Source of the DNA: Lacticaseibacillus hegangensis
GTDB taxonomy: Bacteria > Bacillota > Bacilli > Lactobacillales > Lactobacillaceae
NCBI RefSeq assembly: GCF_003946465.1
Contig: NZ_RHOL01000022.1
Coordinates: forward strand, 1-42,751
Length of the DNA: 42,751 bases
Reading direction: 5' to 3'
The position numbers were made by a program, and so were the translations under genes. Within the stretch, counting starts at the first letter, position 1. Every line of letters starts with the position of its first letter. Positions 21,577 through 31,160 of this stretch are shown here, piece after piece. The notes beneath the pieces were generated by a model that saw nothing but the letters and a program-made list of their open reading frames with translations, had not been told where the DNA came from and ran no database searches.

Positions 21577-21613
21577 AGCGGTTCTCTGGCATCTGTGCCG
21601 GCACCGCTTTTTT
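21577..21613 (+). terminator. terminator after the phosphatase gene
   Basis: AAAGCGGT ... ACCGCTTTTTT with a GGCA/TGCC inner part, about 30 bases after the stop. Confidence 0.75.
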
Positions 21614-21636
21614 CTTGGAAAATCTGTATAGACCGG

Positions 21637-21665
21637 TTGACATTTTCTCCTGAACGTTCGATAAT
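21637..21665 (+). promoter_or_regulatory. nagB promoter
   Basis: -35 TTGACA (21637-21642), 17-base spacer, -10 GATAAT (21660-21665). Confidence 0.75.
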
Positions 21666-21694
21666 GGACTAGACCAAAACAAGGAGGAACAGAC

Positions 21695-22402
21695 ATGAAA
21701 GTCATTACTGTTAAAGATAAAAACGAGGGCGGCAAGAAGGCCTTCGAGCTGATCAAGCAAGGCATCGATAATGGTGCCAAGGTGCTGGGGCTGGCGACCG
21801 GCTCCACGCCGATCCCGCTGTACCAAGAAATGATCGCCAGCGACCTCGACTTTTCGAACATGACCTCTGTCAACCTCGACGAGTATGTGGGCCTGCCGGA
21901 AGACAACCCGCAAAGCTACCACCAGTTCATGAAGGACAACCTGTTCAACAAGAAGCCGTTCAAGCACTCCTACGTGCCAAACGGTAACGCGGCTGACATT
22001 GAGCAAGCCGCCAAGGACTACGACCAGATCATCGCGGACAACCCGATCGACATTCAGATCCTGGGCATCGGCCGCAACGGTCACATCGGCTTCAACGAGC
22101 CAGGCTCCAGCTTCGACTCCACCACGCACAAGGTGCAGCTGACCGAATCCACGATCGAGGCCAACAAGCGCTTCTTCGACGATGAAAAGGACGTGCCGCG
22201 GTACGCCATCTCCATGGGTATCGGCTCGATCATGAAGGGCAAGCAGATCATCCTGATGGCTTACGGCGAAAACAAGGCCGACGCCATCAAGGCCACGATC
22301 GAAGGCCCGGTCACCGACCACGTGCCCGCTTCGGTGCTGCAAAATCACAAGGACGCCATCATCATCATTGATGAAGCCGCCGCTTCCAAGCTCAGCAAGT
22401 AA
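21695..22402 (+). CDS. nagB: glucosamine-6-phosphate deaminase, 235 aa
   Basis: It converts glucosamine-6-phosphate to fructose-6-phosphate and ammonia, linking amino-sugar use to glycolysis. Diagnostic motifs: L-A-T-G-S-T-P near residue 34, V-N-L-D-E-Y-V-G-L near 60, the catalytic [13 protein letters not shown] near 128-140 and the late P-A-S-V-L-Q-N-H. The length is that of the short Gram-positive (BoxB/NagB) form without the C-terminal allosteric extension of the E. coli enzyme. AAGGAGG lies upstream. A terminator follows at 22414, so it is a single-gene unit. Confidence 0.96.
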   Translation: MKVITVKDKNEGGKKAFELIKQGIDNGAKVLGLATGSTPIPLYQEMIASDLDFSNMTSVNLDEYVGLPEDNPQSYHQFMKDNLFNKKPFKHSYVPNGNAADIEQAAKDYDQIIADNPIDIQILGIGRNGHIGFNEPGSSFDSTTHKVQLTESTIEANKRFFDDEKDVPRYAISMGIGSIMKGKQIILMAYGENKADAIKATIEGPVTDHVPASVLQNHKDAIIIIDEAAASKLSK

Positions 22403-22413
22403 TTCCCGTTTGA

Positions 22414-22446
22414 CGGCCGTGAGCACGTGCTCGCGGCTGTTTTTAT
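22414..22446 (+). terminator. nagB terminator
   Basis: GGCCGTGAGCA-CG-TGCTCGCGGCTG followed by TTTTTATTT. Confidence 0.85.
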
Positions 22447-22492
22447 TTGCAGCTATGGTAGAATAGCCCTATTAAGCTTATTGGAGGATCGC

Positions 22493-23278
22493 ATGACCAA
22501 AGCAGTTTGTTTTTTTGATCTCGATGGCACGTTGTTGAACAAGGAAAAGCAGGTCCCTAAGGAAAACCTGGACGCGATCAAACGCATGCAGGCCAATGAT
22601 GTCCTGCCGGTGATCTGCACCGGCCGCAACCGCTGGGAACTCGCCAACTTGGTGGCCCAAACCGGCGTTGACACACTGATCTGCGGCAACGGCGCGGATG
22701 TCTTTTACAAGGGCCAGCACCTGTTTCAAAGCCCAATCGGCGCCCCGCAGCTTGCACGGTTTGTCGCCCAAGCCGACAAAGACAACGTGGCGATCAGCTT
22801 TTACAACGACCGGCACGTCGCGGCCACCCGCCACGATGACAACATCGAAGGCAATTACAAGCTGGTACATCAGGCCAAGCCGCCGGTCGATCATGACTTC
22901 TACCTGCGCGAACCGACGGTGATGATGCTGCTGTTCACGCCGAACACGGACGCGGGCCGCGAAGTGGGCGCCCAGTATGTTGCATCCTTCCCTGAGCTGG
23001 CCTTCTTCCGCAATGGTCCCTTCGCGCTTGACGTGGTCAGGGCCGGCATTAACAAGGCCACAGGCATCGATATTCTGACGGACCGGCCGGAATTTGCACG
23101 CATTCCCACCTACGCGTTCGGCGATGGCAACAACGACATCCCGATGCTCAAGCGCGCCACCGTGGGCGTGGCAATGGGCAACGCCCTGCCACAAGTGGCC
23201 GCCATTGCCGATTACCAAACCACCGACTATCAAGAAGGCGGAATCGTCGATGCGTTGACCCACTTCAACCTGATCTGA
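22493..23278 (+). CDS. Cof-type HAD-family phosphatase, 261 aa
   Basis: A haloacid-dehalogenase phosphatase with a IIB cap, probably acting on sugar phosphates or flavin/vitamin phosphates. Motif I F-F-D-L-D-G-T-L-L is at residues about 7-15 (nucleophile Asp near 9), motif II I-C-T-G-R near 41-45, motif III Lys in N-K-A-T-G near 187, and motif IV F-G-D-G-N-N-D-I-P-M near 207-216. The ATG 22493 has TTGGAGG upstream; a TGGTAGAAT-type extended -10 lies about 40 bases earlier. Single gene with a terminator. Confidence 0.92.
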   Translation: MTKAVCFFDLDGTLLNKEKQVPKENLDAIKRMQANDVLPVICTGRNRWELANLVAQTGVDTLICGNGADVFYKGQHLFQSPIGAPQLARFVAQADKDNVAISFYNDRHVAATRHDDNIEGNYKLVHQAKPPVDHDFYLREPTVMMLLFTPNTDAGREVGAQYVASFPELAFFRNGPFALDVVRAGINKATGIDILTDRPEFARIPTYAFGDGNNDIPMLKRATVGVAMGNALPQVAAIADYQTTDYQEGGIVDALTHFNLI

Positions 23279-23306
23279 CATCACCCGGGAAATATAGAAG
23301 TTAGCT

Positions 23307-23333
23307 GTCCGCGTCTGGCGCGGACTTTTTTTG
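23307..23333 (+). terminator. terminator after the HAD phosphatase
   Basis: GTCCGCG-TCTGG-CGCGGAC followed by TTTTTTT. Confidence 0.9.
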
Positions 23334-23885
23334 TCTAATTTTGAACGGTGCCCGTAAAATAACACGGTCGACAGAATCGGTGCAGACCGATTTCGAAAAA
23401 TCGGTTAGTCTCCACTGCCCAGGCGATACCCGCAACCCGTTAGCCAAAATCCGAGACGATTCAATCATAAAGTCGCACTTTGACCGTCATTGGGAAACTT
23501 ATTTTCTGCTGCCGCCGATTCGCAGTTGACTTAGCAAACGTGTGTTCGTATACTGAGTGTCAGTGAGAGCGGCGACCTCGACTTTGTGAAATTTAAGTCT
23601 GTGAGTGGCCAAGTCAAAATATTTTTTTCGTGGCCGGTCAAGGCGTACTATGACATGCTTTCATCCCTGTTTCAATGCCGGTTCGCCGTTTTTGGGACTT
23701 GACAGCCTGCCCCTTACGGCCACGCCAACTTGGACGCTTGTGAAAGTTGGTTCACGAAATTTCACGAACTAATTTTACCTGGTCGGCGGCCCTTACTCTG
23801 CTATAATTGATGTCACAGCGATTACCTGTTAGCACATTCCGGAAGGCAGGCTATCAGCTCGATCTGGAATTTGGAGGAAATGGCA
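23334..23885. other. 550-base gap with repeats and alternative hairpins, no gene seen
   Basis: No supported reading frame is present. ATCGGT (23376-23381), ACCGATTT (23386-23393) and AAATCGGT (23398-23405) form two mutually exclusive hairpins. TTCACGAAAT and TTCACGAACT lie side by side at 23751-23770. GTGAAATTT at 23586 is the reverse complement of part of that. An extended -10 TGCTATAAT (23799-23807) probably drives the next small gene. Confidence 0.5.
23799..23807 (+). promoter_or_regulatory. extended -10 promoter of the small downstream operon
   Basis: TGCTATAAT with TATAAT at 23802-23807. The TTCACGAA direct repeats lie about 30-50 bases upstream, a place suited to an activator. Confidence 0.5.
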
Positions 23886-24143
23886 ATGTTGGATCAATCT
23901 GTTGTTAAACCGATCGTCGCACTTGACGATCACAGGTACATCGCAATCATCCCGGACGCCGAATACAATCTCGAGGTCTGGGAAAAAAAGAACGGCCGGT
24001 CGCACCGGATGGGCCGGATGGACTACAAATTTCACCGCGACACGTTTGCCGGGTTCATTTATCGGCTGATGCCGTCGGTTAACTTGGTCCAGATCCACGA
24101 CCTGCAAAAGCAGATCAATCCCTACTTTGATTTAGAAGTTTAA
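23886..24143 (+). CDS. small protein of unknown function, 85 aa
   Basis: It starts M-L-D-Q-S-V-V-K-P-I-V-A-L-D-D-H-R-Y-I-A-I-I and continues with a compact alpha/beta pattern (N-L-E-V-W-E-K-K-N, M-D-Y-K-F-H-R-D-T-F-A-G-F, I-N-P-Y-F-D-L). ATG 23886 is preferred: GGAGG (23873-23877) is 8 bases before it, whereas ATG 23880 is only 2 bases away. The membrane-protein gene 24160 follows by 16 bases, so they are probably one operon. The family is not recognised. Confidence 0.75.
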   Translation: MLDQSVVKPIVALDDHRYIAIIPDAEYNLEVWEKKNGRSHRMGRMDYKFHRDTFAGFIYRLMPSVNLVQIHDLQKQINPYFDLEV

Positions 24144-24159
24144 CTCGCGGAGGCAGCTC

Positions 24160-24336
24160 ATGGATACATTGGTCACCAAATTACTGATCATGGGGATCGT
24201 GGCGTTGGCGGCAACGCTCGGCCTGATCTTCGCAGAATGGCGGACGAAACAGCTCTCCTGGCGCGCGACTGGCCCGAAAGGCATCGTCGCAGTCATTGTT
24301 ACCGGCGTCATCATCAGCCTGCTGACGGTGCGTTAG
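24160..24336 (+). CDS. two-helix membrane protein, 58 aa
   Basis: Hydrophobic segments at about residues 6-25 (K-L-L-I-M-G-I-V-A-L-A-A-T-L-G-L-I-F) and 41-57 (G-I-V-A-V-I-V-T-G-V-I-I-S-L-L) flank a basic loop (E-W-R-T-K-Q-L-S-W-R). GCGGAGG lies 7 bases before the ATG. It is second in an operon with the 85-residue protein and is followed by a hairpin at 24369-24415. Its family is not recognised. Confidence 0.75.
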   Translation: MDTLVTKLLIMGIVALAATLGLIFAEWRTKQLSWRATGPKGIVAVIVTGVIISLLTVR

Positions 24337-24368
24337 AGGCCGTCTCACGCGTGCTTAAAAATGACTAG

Positions 24369-24415
24369 ACCCAGTGCCGGGTGATGCGGATTGCCGCGGT
24401 GCTGGGTTTTCTTTT
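24369..24415 (+). terminator. terminator after the small membrane-protein gene
   Basis: ACCCAGTGCCG pairs imperfectly with CGCGGTGCTGGGT, followed by TTTTCTTTTT. Confidence 0.65.
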
Positions 24416-24566
24416 TGGCTAATCACCTGGCCTGACGCCTATCTTGTATGGTCTGCACACCAACCACCCACATCTAGCCCATTTTGAGCTGTTAAGCCGG
24501 CTAATTTCGCGTATAATGTAAAACGTTATTGTTCTGACACTACTGGTCACAGAAAGAAGCAGACGC

Positions 24567-25271
24567 ATGATCTATATCCTCGGAAGTATCGGTGCGGGTA
24601 AAACCTCCCTCACAAAAATCCTGTCACAGGATCTCAATTCCTCAGCCTTTTATGAGGACGTCGAAGGCAACGGCATGATCGCCAACATGTTGCAGAAATT
24701 CTACTCCGCCGGCGAAGACAGCCGCAAAACGACCGGCACGATCCTGCAAATCGCTTTTCTGACATTCCGGTACCAGCAGCTCAAGAAAGCCATCCTGCAG
24801 GAAAACGCCGTGATGGACTCCTCGCTGGAATCGGACTTTGTCATGGCCAGCCAGCTGCACAAACACGGCGAGATCGATGACATCGACTTCAACGTTTATG
24901 TCACCCTGTCCCAGGAGATGCAGGCCAACGTCAACGGCAGTCCCTGGAACGGCATGCCTGACCTGGCGGTTTACCTGAAGATTGACCCGGAGCACGAAAT
25001 CGACGAAATTCAGGGCCGCGGCCGTGAAATGGAAGACATCCGCCAAAAGCCAGAGCTGATTGACTATTACCACCGCGTCAACCAGGCTTACCGTGATTGG
25101 TCCAAGGGTTACACCCGCTCCACGCTGCTGACCATCGATCGCGACAAGTACGATTTTGTCAACGACCACGACGATCGCAACGCCGTGCTGGACCAAATCG
25201 AAAGCAAGCTGGTCGAACTGGGCAAGCTTCCCCCGGCCGAATACCAAAAGATTCAGCAAAAGCGCGCCTGA
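24567..25271 (+). CDS. deoxynucleoside kinase (dAK/dGK-like), 234 aa
   Basis: It phosphorylates deoxynucleosides for nucleotide salvage. The P-loop G-S-I-G-A-G-K-T-S is at residues about 6-14, the E-D-V-E-G-N segment follows, D-S-S-L-E-S-D (DRS-like) is near 80-90, and the lid G-R-G-R-E-M-E-D near 150-157 marks the family. Lactobacilli are known for deoxyadenosine/deoxyguanosine kinase pairs; here there is a single gene and the base specificity cannot be read. It has a TATAAT at about 24512-24517 upstream. It converges on mnmG with a shared terminator. Confidence 0.88.
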   Translation: MIYILGSIGAGKTSLTKILSQDLNSSAFYEDVEGNGMIANMLQKFYSAGEDSRKTTGTILQIAFLTFRYQQLKKAILQENAVMDSSLESDFVMASQLHKHGEIDDIDFNVYVTLSQEMQANVNGSPWNGMPDLAVYLKIDPEHEIDEIQGRGREMEDIRQKPELIDYYHRVNQAYRDWSKGYTRSTLLTIDRDKYDFVNDHDDRNAVLDQIESKLVELGKLPPAEYQKIQQKRA

Positions 25272-25290
25272 CGTGCGCTGCCCGAAACGC

Positions 25291-25329
25291 AAACCGGCAC
25301 TGACCGCAATGGTCAGTGCCGGTTTTTCG
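25291..25329. terminator. bidirectional terminator between dNK and mnmG
   Basis: AAACCGGCACTGACC-GCAAT-GGTCAGTGCCGGTTT, a perfect 15-bp stem with T tail on both strands. Confidence 0.9.
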
Positions 25330-27246
25330 TTAGGCGCCAGGCGCCACTTTCGCGATGCGACCCTGCTCGACGTAAACGGACAGGATCGCCACATCGGCGG
25401 GGTTGACCCCGCTGATGCGACTGGCCTGCGCCAGCGTCTGCGGCTGGATCTTGGTCAGCTTCTGCCGAGCCTCGGTGGCCAGGCCGTTGATGGCGCTGTA
25501 GTCGATCCGGTCCGGGATCTTCTTAGCTTCCATCCGCTCCAGCTTGGCGATGCTTTGCTTTTCCTTTTCAATGTAGCCGGCGTACTTGAGGGAAATCTCA
25601 ACTTCCTCATTCACGTAATGATCCAGCGGCATTTCCCGGGGAATAAATTGCATCAAGTCCTGATAGGACACTTCCGGCCGCCGCAGGAAGTCGCTCGCCA
25701 GCACACCGTCCTTCAAAGGAGCGGCATTGATGCTGGCCAGCCAGTCGTTGACCTGGCTCGGCTTAAGACGGGTGGTCTCAAGCCGCTTAATCTCGTCCTC
25801 GATGGCCGCCTTCTTGGCCTGGAACTTGGCGTAGCGGGCGTCAGAGATGAGGCCGAGCTCGTGGCCCATTTCGGTCAGACGCAGATCCGCGTTATCGTGG
25901 CGCAGGATCAGGCGGTATTCGGCGCGGCTCGTCAGCAGCCGATACGGCTCGTTGGTGCCCTTGGTGACCAGGTCGTCGATCATCACCCCGATGTAGGCGT
26001 CGGAGCGCTTCAGAGTGAAACCAGGCTTATTCTGGGCGCGCAAGGCGGCGTTAATGCCCGCCATGATGCCTTGGCCGGCCGCCTCTTCGTAGCCGCTGGT
26101 GCCGTTCATCTGGCCCGCGGTGAACAGGTTCTTGACGATCTTGGTCTCCATAGTTGCGGTCAGCTGCCACGGCTCGATCACGTCGTACTCGATGGCGTAA
26201 CCGGGGCGCATCAGCTCGGCGTGCTGCAGTCCGGCAACGGAATGCAGCATTTTCAGCTGGATCTCTTCAGGCATGGACGTCGAAAAGTCGCCGACGTAGT
26301 ATTCCTCGGTGTCGCGGCCCTCAGGCTCCAGGAACAGCTGGTGGCGCGGCTTGTCGGCAAAGCGCACGACCTTGTCCTCGATGGACGGACAGTAGCGCGG
26401 CCCGACGCCCTTGATCACACCGGAGAACATCGGCGCGCGGTCGAGGTTCGCGCGAATGATCGTGTGCGTCGTCTCATTGGTGTAGGTCATCCAGCAAGAC
26501 ATCTGATCCTTCAGATACACGGAATCCGGCGTCTCGTAGGAAAAAGCGTGCGGCGTGGTGTCGCCCGGCTGCTCCTCGGTTTGGGAAAAGTCAATCGAGT
26601 TGCCATCCACGCGCGGCGGCGTGCCGGTTTTGAAGCGGCGAAGCTTGAAGCCTTGGCGCTCCAGGTCCTCGGATAACTTGATGGAAGGCAGTGAGTTGTT
26701 CGGCCCGGACGAGTACATCAGCTCGCCGATGATGATCTTGCCGCGGGAAGATGTCCCAGCCGTCAGCACCACGCTCTTGGCGCGATAACGCGCACCAGTG
26801 GCGGCAACGACCCCGACACAGGTGCCGTCTTCGACCAGCAGGCGCTCAACCAGCCCCTGGCGCAGGTCGAGATTGTCCTCTTTTTCAATCGTGTCCTTCA
26901 TTGAGCGGTGGTAGGCGGCCTTGTCCGCCTGCGCCCGCAGTGCCCGGACAGCCGGGCCCTTACCCGTGTTCAGCATCCGCATCTGGACGTAGGTCTTGTC
27001 GATATTGCGGCCCATTTCGCCGCCCAGGGCGTCGATTTCGCGCACCACGACACCCTTGGCCGGGCCGCCGACGGACGGATTGCAAGGCATGAAGGCGAGC
27101 ATTTCCAAGCTGATGGTGATCAGCAGCGTCTTCTGCCCCATCCGGGCGGCGGCCAGCGCGGCCTCACAGCCGGCATGCCCTGCGCCGACGACCACGACGT
27201 CGTAGGTGCCGGCCTCGTATTCACGTACTTTTGGATCTGCAGTCAT
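25330..27246 (-). CDS. mnmG: tRNA uridine-34 5-carboxymethylaminomethyl enzyme, FAD subunit, 638 aa
   Basis: With MnmE it installs cmnm5 at U34 of tRNAs reading split-box codons. The FAD site [10 protein letters not shown] is at about residues 22-31. The N-terminal S-V-G-G-P-A-K-G motif and the later [28 protein letters not shown] (about 372-386) and C-terminal [12 protein letters not shown] are all present. Length is normal. GGGG precedes the ATG. It is 39 bases after mnmE, in the same operon. Confidence 0.97.
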   Translation of the reverse strand: MTADPKVREYEAGTYDVVVVGAGHAGCEAALAAARMGQKTLLITISLEMLAFMPCNPSVGGPAKGVVVREIDALGGEMGRNIDKTYVQMRMLNTGKGPAVRALRAQADKAAYHRSMKDTIEKEDNLDLRQGLVERLLVEDGTCVGVVAATGARYRAKSVVLTAGTSSRGKIIIGELMYSSGPNNSLPSIKLSEDLERQGFKLRRFKTGTPPRVDGNSIDFSQTEEQPGDTTPHAFSYETPDSVYLKDQMSCWMTYTNETTHTIIRANLDRAPMFSGVIKGVGPRYCPSIEDKVVRFADKPRHQLFLEPEGRDTEEYYVGDFSTSMPEEIQLKMLHSVAGLQHAELMRPGYAIEYDVIEPWQLTATMETKIVKNLFTAGQMNGTSGYEEAAGQGIMAGINAALRAQNKPGFTLKRSDAYIGVMIDDLVTKGTNEPYRLLTSRAEYRLILRHDNADLRLTEMGHELGLISDARYAKFQAKKAAIEDEIKRLETTRLKPSQVNDWLASINAAPLKDGVLASDFLRRPEVSYQDLMQFIPREMPLDHYVNEEVEISLKYAGYIEKEKQSIAKLERMEAKKIPDRIDYSAINGLATEARQKLTKIQPQTLAQASRISGVNPADVAILSVYVEQGRIAKVAPGA

Positions 27247-27285
27247 AGTTGTGCCCCTTTTTTATTTAAAAATTGTGTTCCTCGG

Positions 27286-28674
27286 TTACTTGCCCAAGCA
27301 GAACTGCGAAAACAGCTGGGTGATCAGCTCGTCCGGAGCGGCATCTCCAGTGATCTCACCGAGTTTGTCCCAGGCGGCAGTCATGTCGATCTGAACCAGA
27401 TCGATCGGCATCCCCGCATCGATCCCGCTCAGCACACTTTTGAGGCTGGCCTTGGCCTGGCGCAGCATCCCGCTCTGCCGAGCGTTGGTGACCATCACCG
27501 TGCTTTGGCTGTTTTCAATGCCGCCGAAGAACAGGTTCTTGATCTGCTTGTCCAGCGCGTCCATTCCGGACACTTCCAGCATGCTGGTGCGGATGAGCTG
27601 CGTTTCCGGCACCAGGTCGGCCAGCTCCGCCATGTCGAGCTGTTGCGGCAGGTCCTGCTTGTTGAGCACGACGATGCGCTTTTTATCCTTGGTCAGGGTG
27701 ATCAGCTCGCGGTCCTCGGCGGTCAGCGGCTGGCTGGCGTCGAGCACCAGCAGTACCAGGTCGGCCTGGGTGATCGCCTTGCGCGAACGTTCAACGCCAA
27801 TTTTTTCGACCTTATCCTCGGTTTTGCGAATGCCGGCGGTGTCGACCAGCTTCAGCGGCACGCCGCGCACGTTGACGTACTCTTCCAGCACGTCGCGCGT
27901 GGTCCCTGGCACGTCGGTAACGATAGCCTTGTCCTCTTGCAACATGTGGTTCAAAAGCGAGGATTTGCCGACGTTAGGCCGGCCAACGATGGCCGTCGCC
28001 AGGCCGTCGCGCAGCACCTTGCCCTGATTGGCCGTCTGCAACAGTTCATCGACGCGGCCGAGCACCAGCTCCGCCTTTTCGCGCAGCATTTTGGTGGTCA
28101 TCTCGTCGGTGTCGTACTCCGGATAATCGATGTTGACCTCGACTTGGGCGAGCACCTCAAGGATCTCCTGGCGCAAGTTGGTAATCAATTTGCGCAGGTC
28201 ACCATCCAGCTGATCGACCGCCACCTGCATGGCGCGATCCGTTTTGGCACGGATCAGATCCATAACGGATTCGGCCTCGGTCAGGTCAACGCGACCGTTC
28301 AAAAAGGCGCGTTTGGTGAACTCGCCGGGCTCGGCCATGCGCGCGCCGGCGCCGAGCACCAGCTGCAGCACGCGGTTGGTGCCGACGATGCCGCCGTGGC
28401 AGTTGATCTCGACGATGTCCTCGCAGGTGTATGTATGCGGGGCGCGCATCACTGATGCCATCACCTCGTCGACCACTTCGCCGGAATCCGGGTCGATGAT
28501 GTGGCCGTAATTGATGGTGTTGGTCGCGACCTTCGTCAGGTCCTTGCCCTTGAAGAGCTTGTTGGCGGTCTGGACCGCCGTTTCGCCAGACAGGCGCACG
28601 ATGGAAATCGCCCCTTCGCCAGGCGGTGTTGAAATGGCCGCGATTGTATCGTATTCAGTCACTGTTTGTGCCAC
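27286..28674 (-). CDS. mnmE: tRNA modification GTPase MnmE, 462 aa
   Basis: The GTPase partner of MnmG. N-terminal [14 protein letters not shown] folate-binding domain, helical domain, and an inserted G domain with G-R-P-N-V-G-K-S-S at about residues 230-238, [14 protein letters not shown] and N-K-Q-D. It ends in the conserved C-x-G-K motif. The start is GTG at 28674 with GGAAAGGA upstream. Two tandem copies of the structured repeat lie directly upstream, so this gene's own leader may contain them. Confidence 0.97.
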   Translation of the reverse strand: MAQTVTEYDTIAAISTPPGEGAISIVRLSGETAVQTANKLFKGKDLTKVATNTINYGHIIDPDSGEVVDEVMASVMRAPHTYTCEDIVEINCHGGIVGTNRVLQLVLGAGARMAEPGEFTKRAFLNGRVDLTEAESVMDLIRAKTDRAMQVAVDQLDGDLRKLITNLRQEILEVLAQVEVNIDYPEYDTDEMTTKMLREKAELVLGRVDELLQTANQGKVLRDGLATAIVGRPNVGKSSLLNHMLQEDKAIVTDVPGTTRDVLEEYVNVRGVPLKLVDTAGIRKTEDKVEKIGVERSRKAITQADLVLLVLDASQPLTAEDRELITLTKDKKRIVVLNKQDLPQQLDMAELADLVPETQLIRTSMLEVSGMDALDKQIKNLFFGGIENSQSTVMVTNARQSGMLRQAKASLKSVLSGIDAGMPIDLVQIDMTAAWDKLGEITGDAAPDELITQLFSQFCLGK

Positions 28675-28709
28675 GGGTTATCGTCCTTTCCTTGACTGGG
28701 CTACGCTTC

Positions 28710-28847
28710 GCACCTTCGCCTTAATCGGGCTCCGGTTCGACAACGCCCGAGCGCTCAGCTACGCTTGCAGTCTCGCCGCCAAAGCCCAGCGGCAAAACTG
28801 CAAGCTAGGCTGATCGTCGGGCTAAAATCGTCGAACCTGCGCACCTT
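28710..28847. repeat. structured intergenic repeat, copy 1
   Basis: A three-stem element of about 131 bases bounded by GCACCTT. Outer stem GGTTCGAC/GTCGAACC, second stem GCCCGA/TCGGGC, third CTTGCAGT/ACTGCAAG, and an apical hairpin GCCGC-CAAAGCCCA-GCGGC. Copies 2 and 3 have other stem sequences that still pair. Confidence 0.75.
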
Positions 28848-28977
28848 GCCTAAATCGGGCTCCGAGTTCGCAACGCCCGAGCATCTAGCTACGCCTAACG
28901 CCTCGCCGCCAAAAACCAGCGGCAATGCGTCAGGCTAGGCTAGCTGTCGAGCTAAGTGCGCGAACTCTGCCCACCTT
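28841..28977. repeat. structured intergenic repeat, copy 2
   Basis: Tandem with copy 1 at a 131-base period. Outer stem GAGTTCGC/GCGAACTC, a stem of CCTAACGC with GCGTCAGG (one mismatch), and apical hairpin GCCGC-CAAAAACCA-GCGGC. Confidence 0.75.
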
Positions 28978-28983
28978 GAACAT

Positions 28984-29043
28984 AAAAAAAGTGCGTCGCC
29001 ACACTGGTCCCCGGTCTGGGGATCAGTATGGACAAAGCACTTT
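28984..29043 (-). terminator. terminator of the rnpA-yidC-jag operon
   Basis: On the minus strand AAAGTGC ... GCACTTTTTTT encloses an inner stem ACTGATCCCC-AGACC-GGGGACCAGT. Confidence 0.8.
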
Positions 29044-29098
29044 GACTACTTTATCGCTTATTGAATTGCCTGTATCATACAAAATTGCGGGTCATCTG

Positions 29099-29836
29099 TC
29101 AAAACGTTGGGCGTTTTGGCGTGATTACGACGTAGCGCCGCGGGTCAAGACCCTCGGAATGCGTCTCAACGTATTCGTTGTCCGCCAAGGTCTGATGAAT
29201 CGCCTTGCGCTCAAACGACGGCATCGGGTCGAGGTAAATCGCGGTGCCGCGCGCGATCACTTCGCGCGCGGATTTTTCGGCCAGCCGGCGTACTGCAGCG
29301 TCGCGGCGCTCACGGTAGTCGCCCACATTCAGCATGATGGTCCATTTACTTTTACCGTAGTGGTTAAACTCGGTTTGGGCCAAGTACTGAATGGCGTTGA
29401 TGATCTTGCCGTGCTTGCCGATGAGCAGCGCGTCTTTCGGCGTCGTCATGGCATACCAGACGGTGTCGCCGCGGCGCTCGCTGTCGATCGTTGTGGGGAT
29501 CTGCAGCTGGGTGGTGATGTCTTCCAAATAGCTCTGCACCAGCGCAATGGCCGTCTGGTCGTCGCGCACCGGCTGATCGCGGCGCAGGACCTCAGGCAGC
29601 TTGGGCTTTGGTAGCGGCGGCCGGTGGTGCGTTTTTGGTTTTGGTTCCGGTTTAGGCGTGGGGCTGGGCTCCGGGTTGATCTGCAGGTTCACGATCGCCG
29701 GCTTTTTGCCAATGCCTAAGACGCCCTTTTTGCCTTCTTGCACGACCTCAACAGACACGGCGGCGCGCTCCTGCTTCATTGCTTTCAGACCGGCGTCGAT
29801 CGCTTTTTGGATCGTGGCTCCTTGGAAAGTGGGCAT
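29099..29836 (-). CDS. jag: Jag/KhpB-like RNA-binding protein, 245 aa
   Basis: An RNA-binding regulator tied to cell elongation and envelope synthesis (KhpB/EloR in streptococci), encoded with yidC. A jag N-terminal domain (F-Q-G-A-T-I-Q-K-A-I-D-A-G-L, to about 55) is followed by a Pro/Lys-rich linker (about 60-85), a KH domain with L-I-G-K-H-G-K-I-I-N at about 138-148 and a C-terminal R3H domain with R-R-D-A-A-V-R-R-L and R-K-A-I-H-Q near 213. The linker is unusually rich in Pro and Lys. It is 13 bases after yidC. Confidence 0.95.
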   Translation of the reverse strand: MPTFQGATIQKAIDAGLKAMKQERAAVSVEVVQEGKKGVLGIGKKPAIVNLQINPEPSPTPKPEPKPKTHHRPPLPKPKLPEVLRRDQPVRDDQTAIALVQSYLEDITTQLQIPTTIDSERRGDTVWYAMTTPKDALLIGKHGKIINAIQYLAQTEFNHYGKSKWTIMLNVGDYRERRDAAVRRLAEKSAREVIARGTAIYLDPMPSFERKAIHQTLADNEYVETHSEGLDPRRYVVITPKRPTF

Positions 29837-29849
29837 GATTACCTCCCGA

Positions 29850-30677
29850 TTACTTCTTCAGTGCGCGCTTGTATGCCTTGCGAACGGCTCTTTCGTGTTC
29901 CTTCTCGGCCCGGGCTTTTTCTTCCCGCTCCTTCTTCATCTTGAAGGGATTTTGAAGCAGGAAGGTCTGAGCCAGTGAAAAGGCGTTGGTGACAACCCAG
30001 TAAATCGACAGGGCACTTGGGAAGCTGAACGCCACGACCAAAATCATCAGCGGCGAGACCGCGGCCATGATCCAGTTCGTCGACGTCCGCGTCGGCTGAG
30101 CCAGCGTGGAAACGACCGATGTGGCCAGGGTGAACAGCGCAGCCAGAATCGGCATGATGAAGTACGGATCAGGCTTGCCCAGATTCATCCACAGGAACTG
30201 GCCGACTTTCAGGGCCGGGGTGCGGTAAATCGCCTGATACAGAGCCAGCAGGAACGGCATTTGAACCAGCAGCGGCAGGCAGCCCATGACTGGGTTAACG
30301 CCGGCTTCGGCTTGCAGCTTCTGCGTTTCTTCGCGGAGCTTCTGCTGGGTCTCAGTGTCCTTGGAGCTGTATTTCTTCTGCAGTTCCTTGAGCTGCGGCG
30401 CGATGGCTTGCGTCTTGCTCATGCTCTTGATCTGGTAGTAACTCAGCGGGAAGATCAGCACCCTGATGATCAGGGTGAAGAGGATAATGCCGACCCCGAC
30501 GTTGCCGCCGGAGATCTTCGCCAGCCACAAAACAAACTGCGCCGCGTTGTAAATGACGTAGCGGTCCCACGGGTTCGTCGATGCTTTAGTGACGGTCGAC
30601 GTTCCGCAAGCGCTTAAAACTAATACCAGCGTAATAATGCCAAGACTCAGTAAGAGCCGTTTGGTCGATTTTTTCAC
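29850..30677 (-). CDS. yidC: membrane protein insertase YidC/OxaA, lipoprotein form, 275 aa
   Basis: It inserts proteins into the membrane with or without SecYEG. Signal peptide with lipobox L-S-A-C (Cys near residue 23), then the five-helix OxaA core: I-S-G-G-N-V-G, the L-I-I-R-V-L-I-F-P segment with the conserved groove Arg, coiled region K-E-L-Q-K-K-Y-S-S, and G-C-L-P-L-L-V-Q-M-P-F. The C-terminus is basic (K-R-A-L-K-K), typical for ribosome contact. The GTG at 30677 is the start because GGAGG sits 9 bases before it; the ATG at 30695 has none. Confidence 0.95.
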   Translation of the reverse strand: MKKSTKRLLLSLGIITLVLVLSACGTSTVTKASTNPWDRYVIYNAAQFVLWLAKISGGNVGVGIILFTLIIRVLIFPLSYYQIKSMSKTQAIAPQLKELQKKYSSKDTETQQKLREETQKLQAEAGVNPVMGCLPLLVQMPFLLALYQAIYRTPALKVGQFLWMNLGKPDPYFIMPILAALFTLATSVVSTLAQPTRTSTNWIMAAVSPLMILVVAFSFPSALSIYWVVTNAFSLAQTFLLQNPFKMKKEREEKARAEKEHERAVRKAYKRALKK

Positions 30678-30706
30678 GAATAAGTCCTCCAACATAAAAC
30701 CGTATT

Positions 30707-31066
30707 CTAGATTGTTGTAACGTCAGACTCAGCGAGCAGGCCGGCCAGCTTCATGACGTGGACCAGGTTCTTCTTAGTCCCGGCCATGTCGAGCTGGTTG
30801 GCGCTGCGTCGCGCGATCACGAGAAAATCCGCCTGTGGATCGATGTCGGGCTTGAGCTCAAGCAGGCTCTGGCGGATGTAACGCTTGATCTGGTTACGCA
30901 TCACCGCGGTGTGGCCGACTTTCTTGCCGACACTGATGCCGACACGAAAATGCTTCTGGTCACGCTTAAGGGTGTAGATCACAAAATTGCGGTTTGCGAC
31001 TGATGCGCCGTTTTCAAACACGTCTTGAAATTCTGATTCCTTTTTAATGCGGTATGACTTTCGCAA
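30707..31066 (-). CDS. rnpA: ribonuclease P protein component, 119 aa
   Basis: The protein subunit of RNase P, which cuts tRNA 5' leaders. Typical are [10 protein letters not shown] near residue 8, [13 protein letters not shown] near 41, and the RNR motif R-N-Q-I-K-R-Y-I-R near 57. The start is a TTG codon with GAGGGAG a few bases upstream. It heads the rnpA-yidC-jag run; unlike many genomes, rpmH upstream is separated by its own terminator and a repeat. Confidence 0.95.
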   Translation of the reverse strand: MRKSYRIKKESEFQDVFENGASVANRNFVIYTLKRDQKHFRVGISVGKKVGHTAVMRNQIKRYIRQSLLELKPDIDPQADFLVIARRSANQLDMAGTKKNLVHVMKLAGLLAESDVTTI

Positions 31067-31160
31067 AGCGCTCCCTCACAATCTGCTTACTAGTATACAA
31101 GACCAGGCCGCGCCACGCACGGGTTTTTCTGGGGGTGGGGCGGAATCTACCTATAAAAAG

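Noticed and set aside
21565-21590. Catabolite-control (cre) site before nagB
   Set aside because: Only half of the consensus matches, and it lies in the stem of the preceding terminator.
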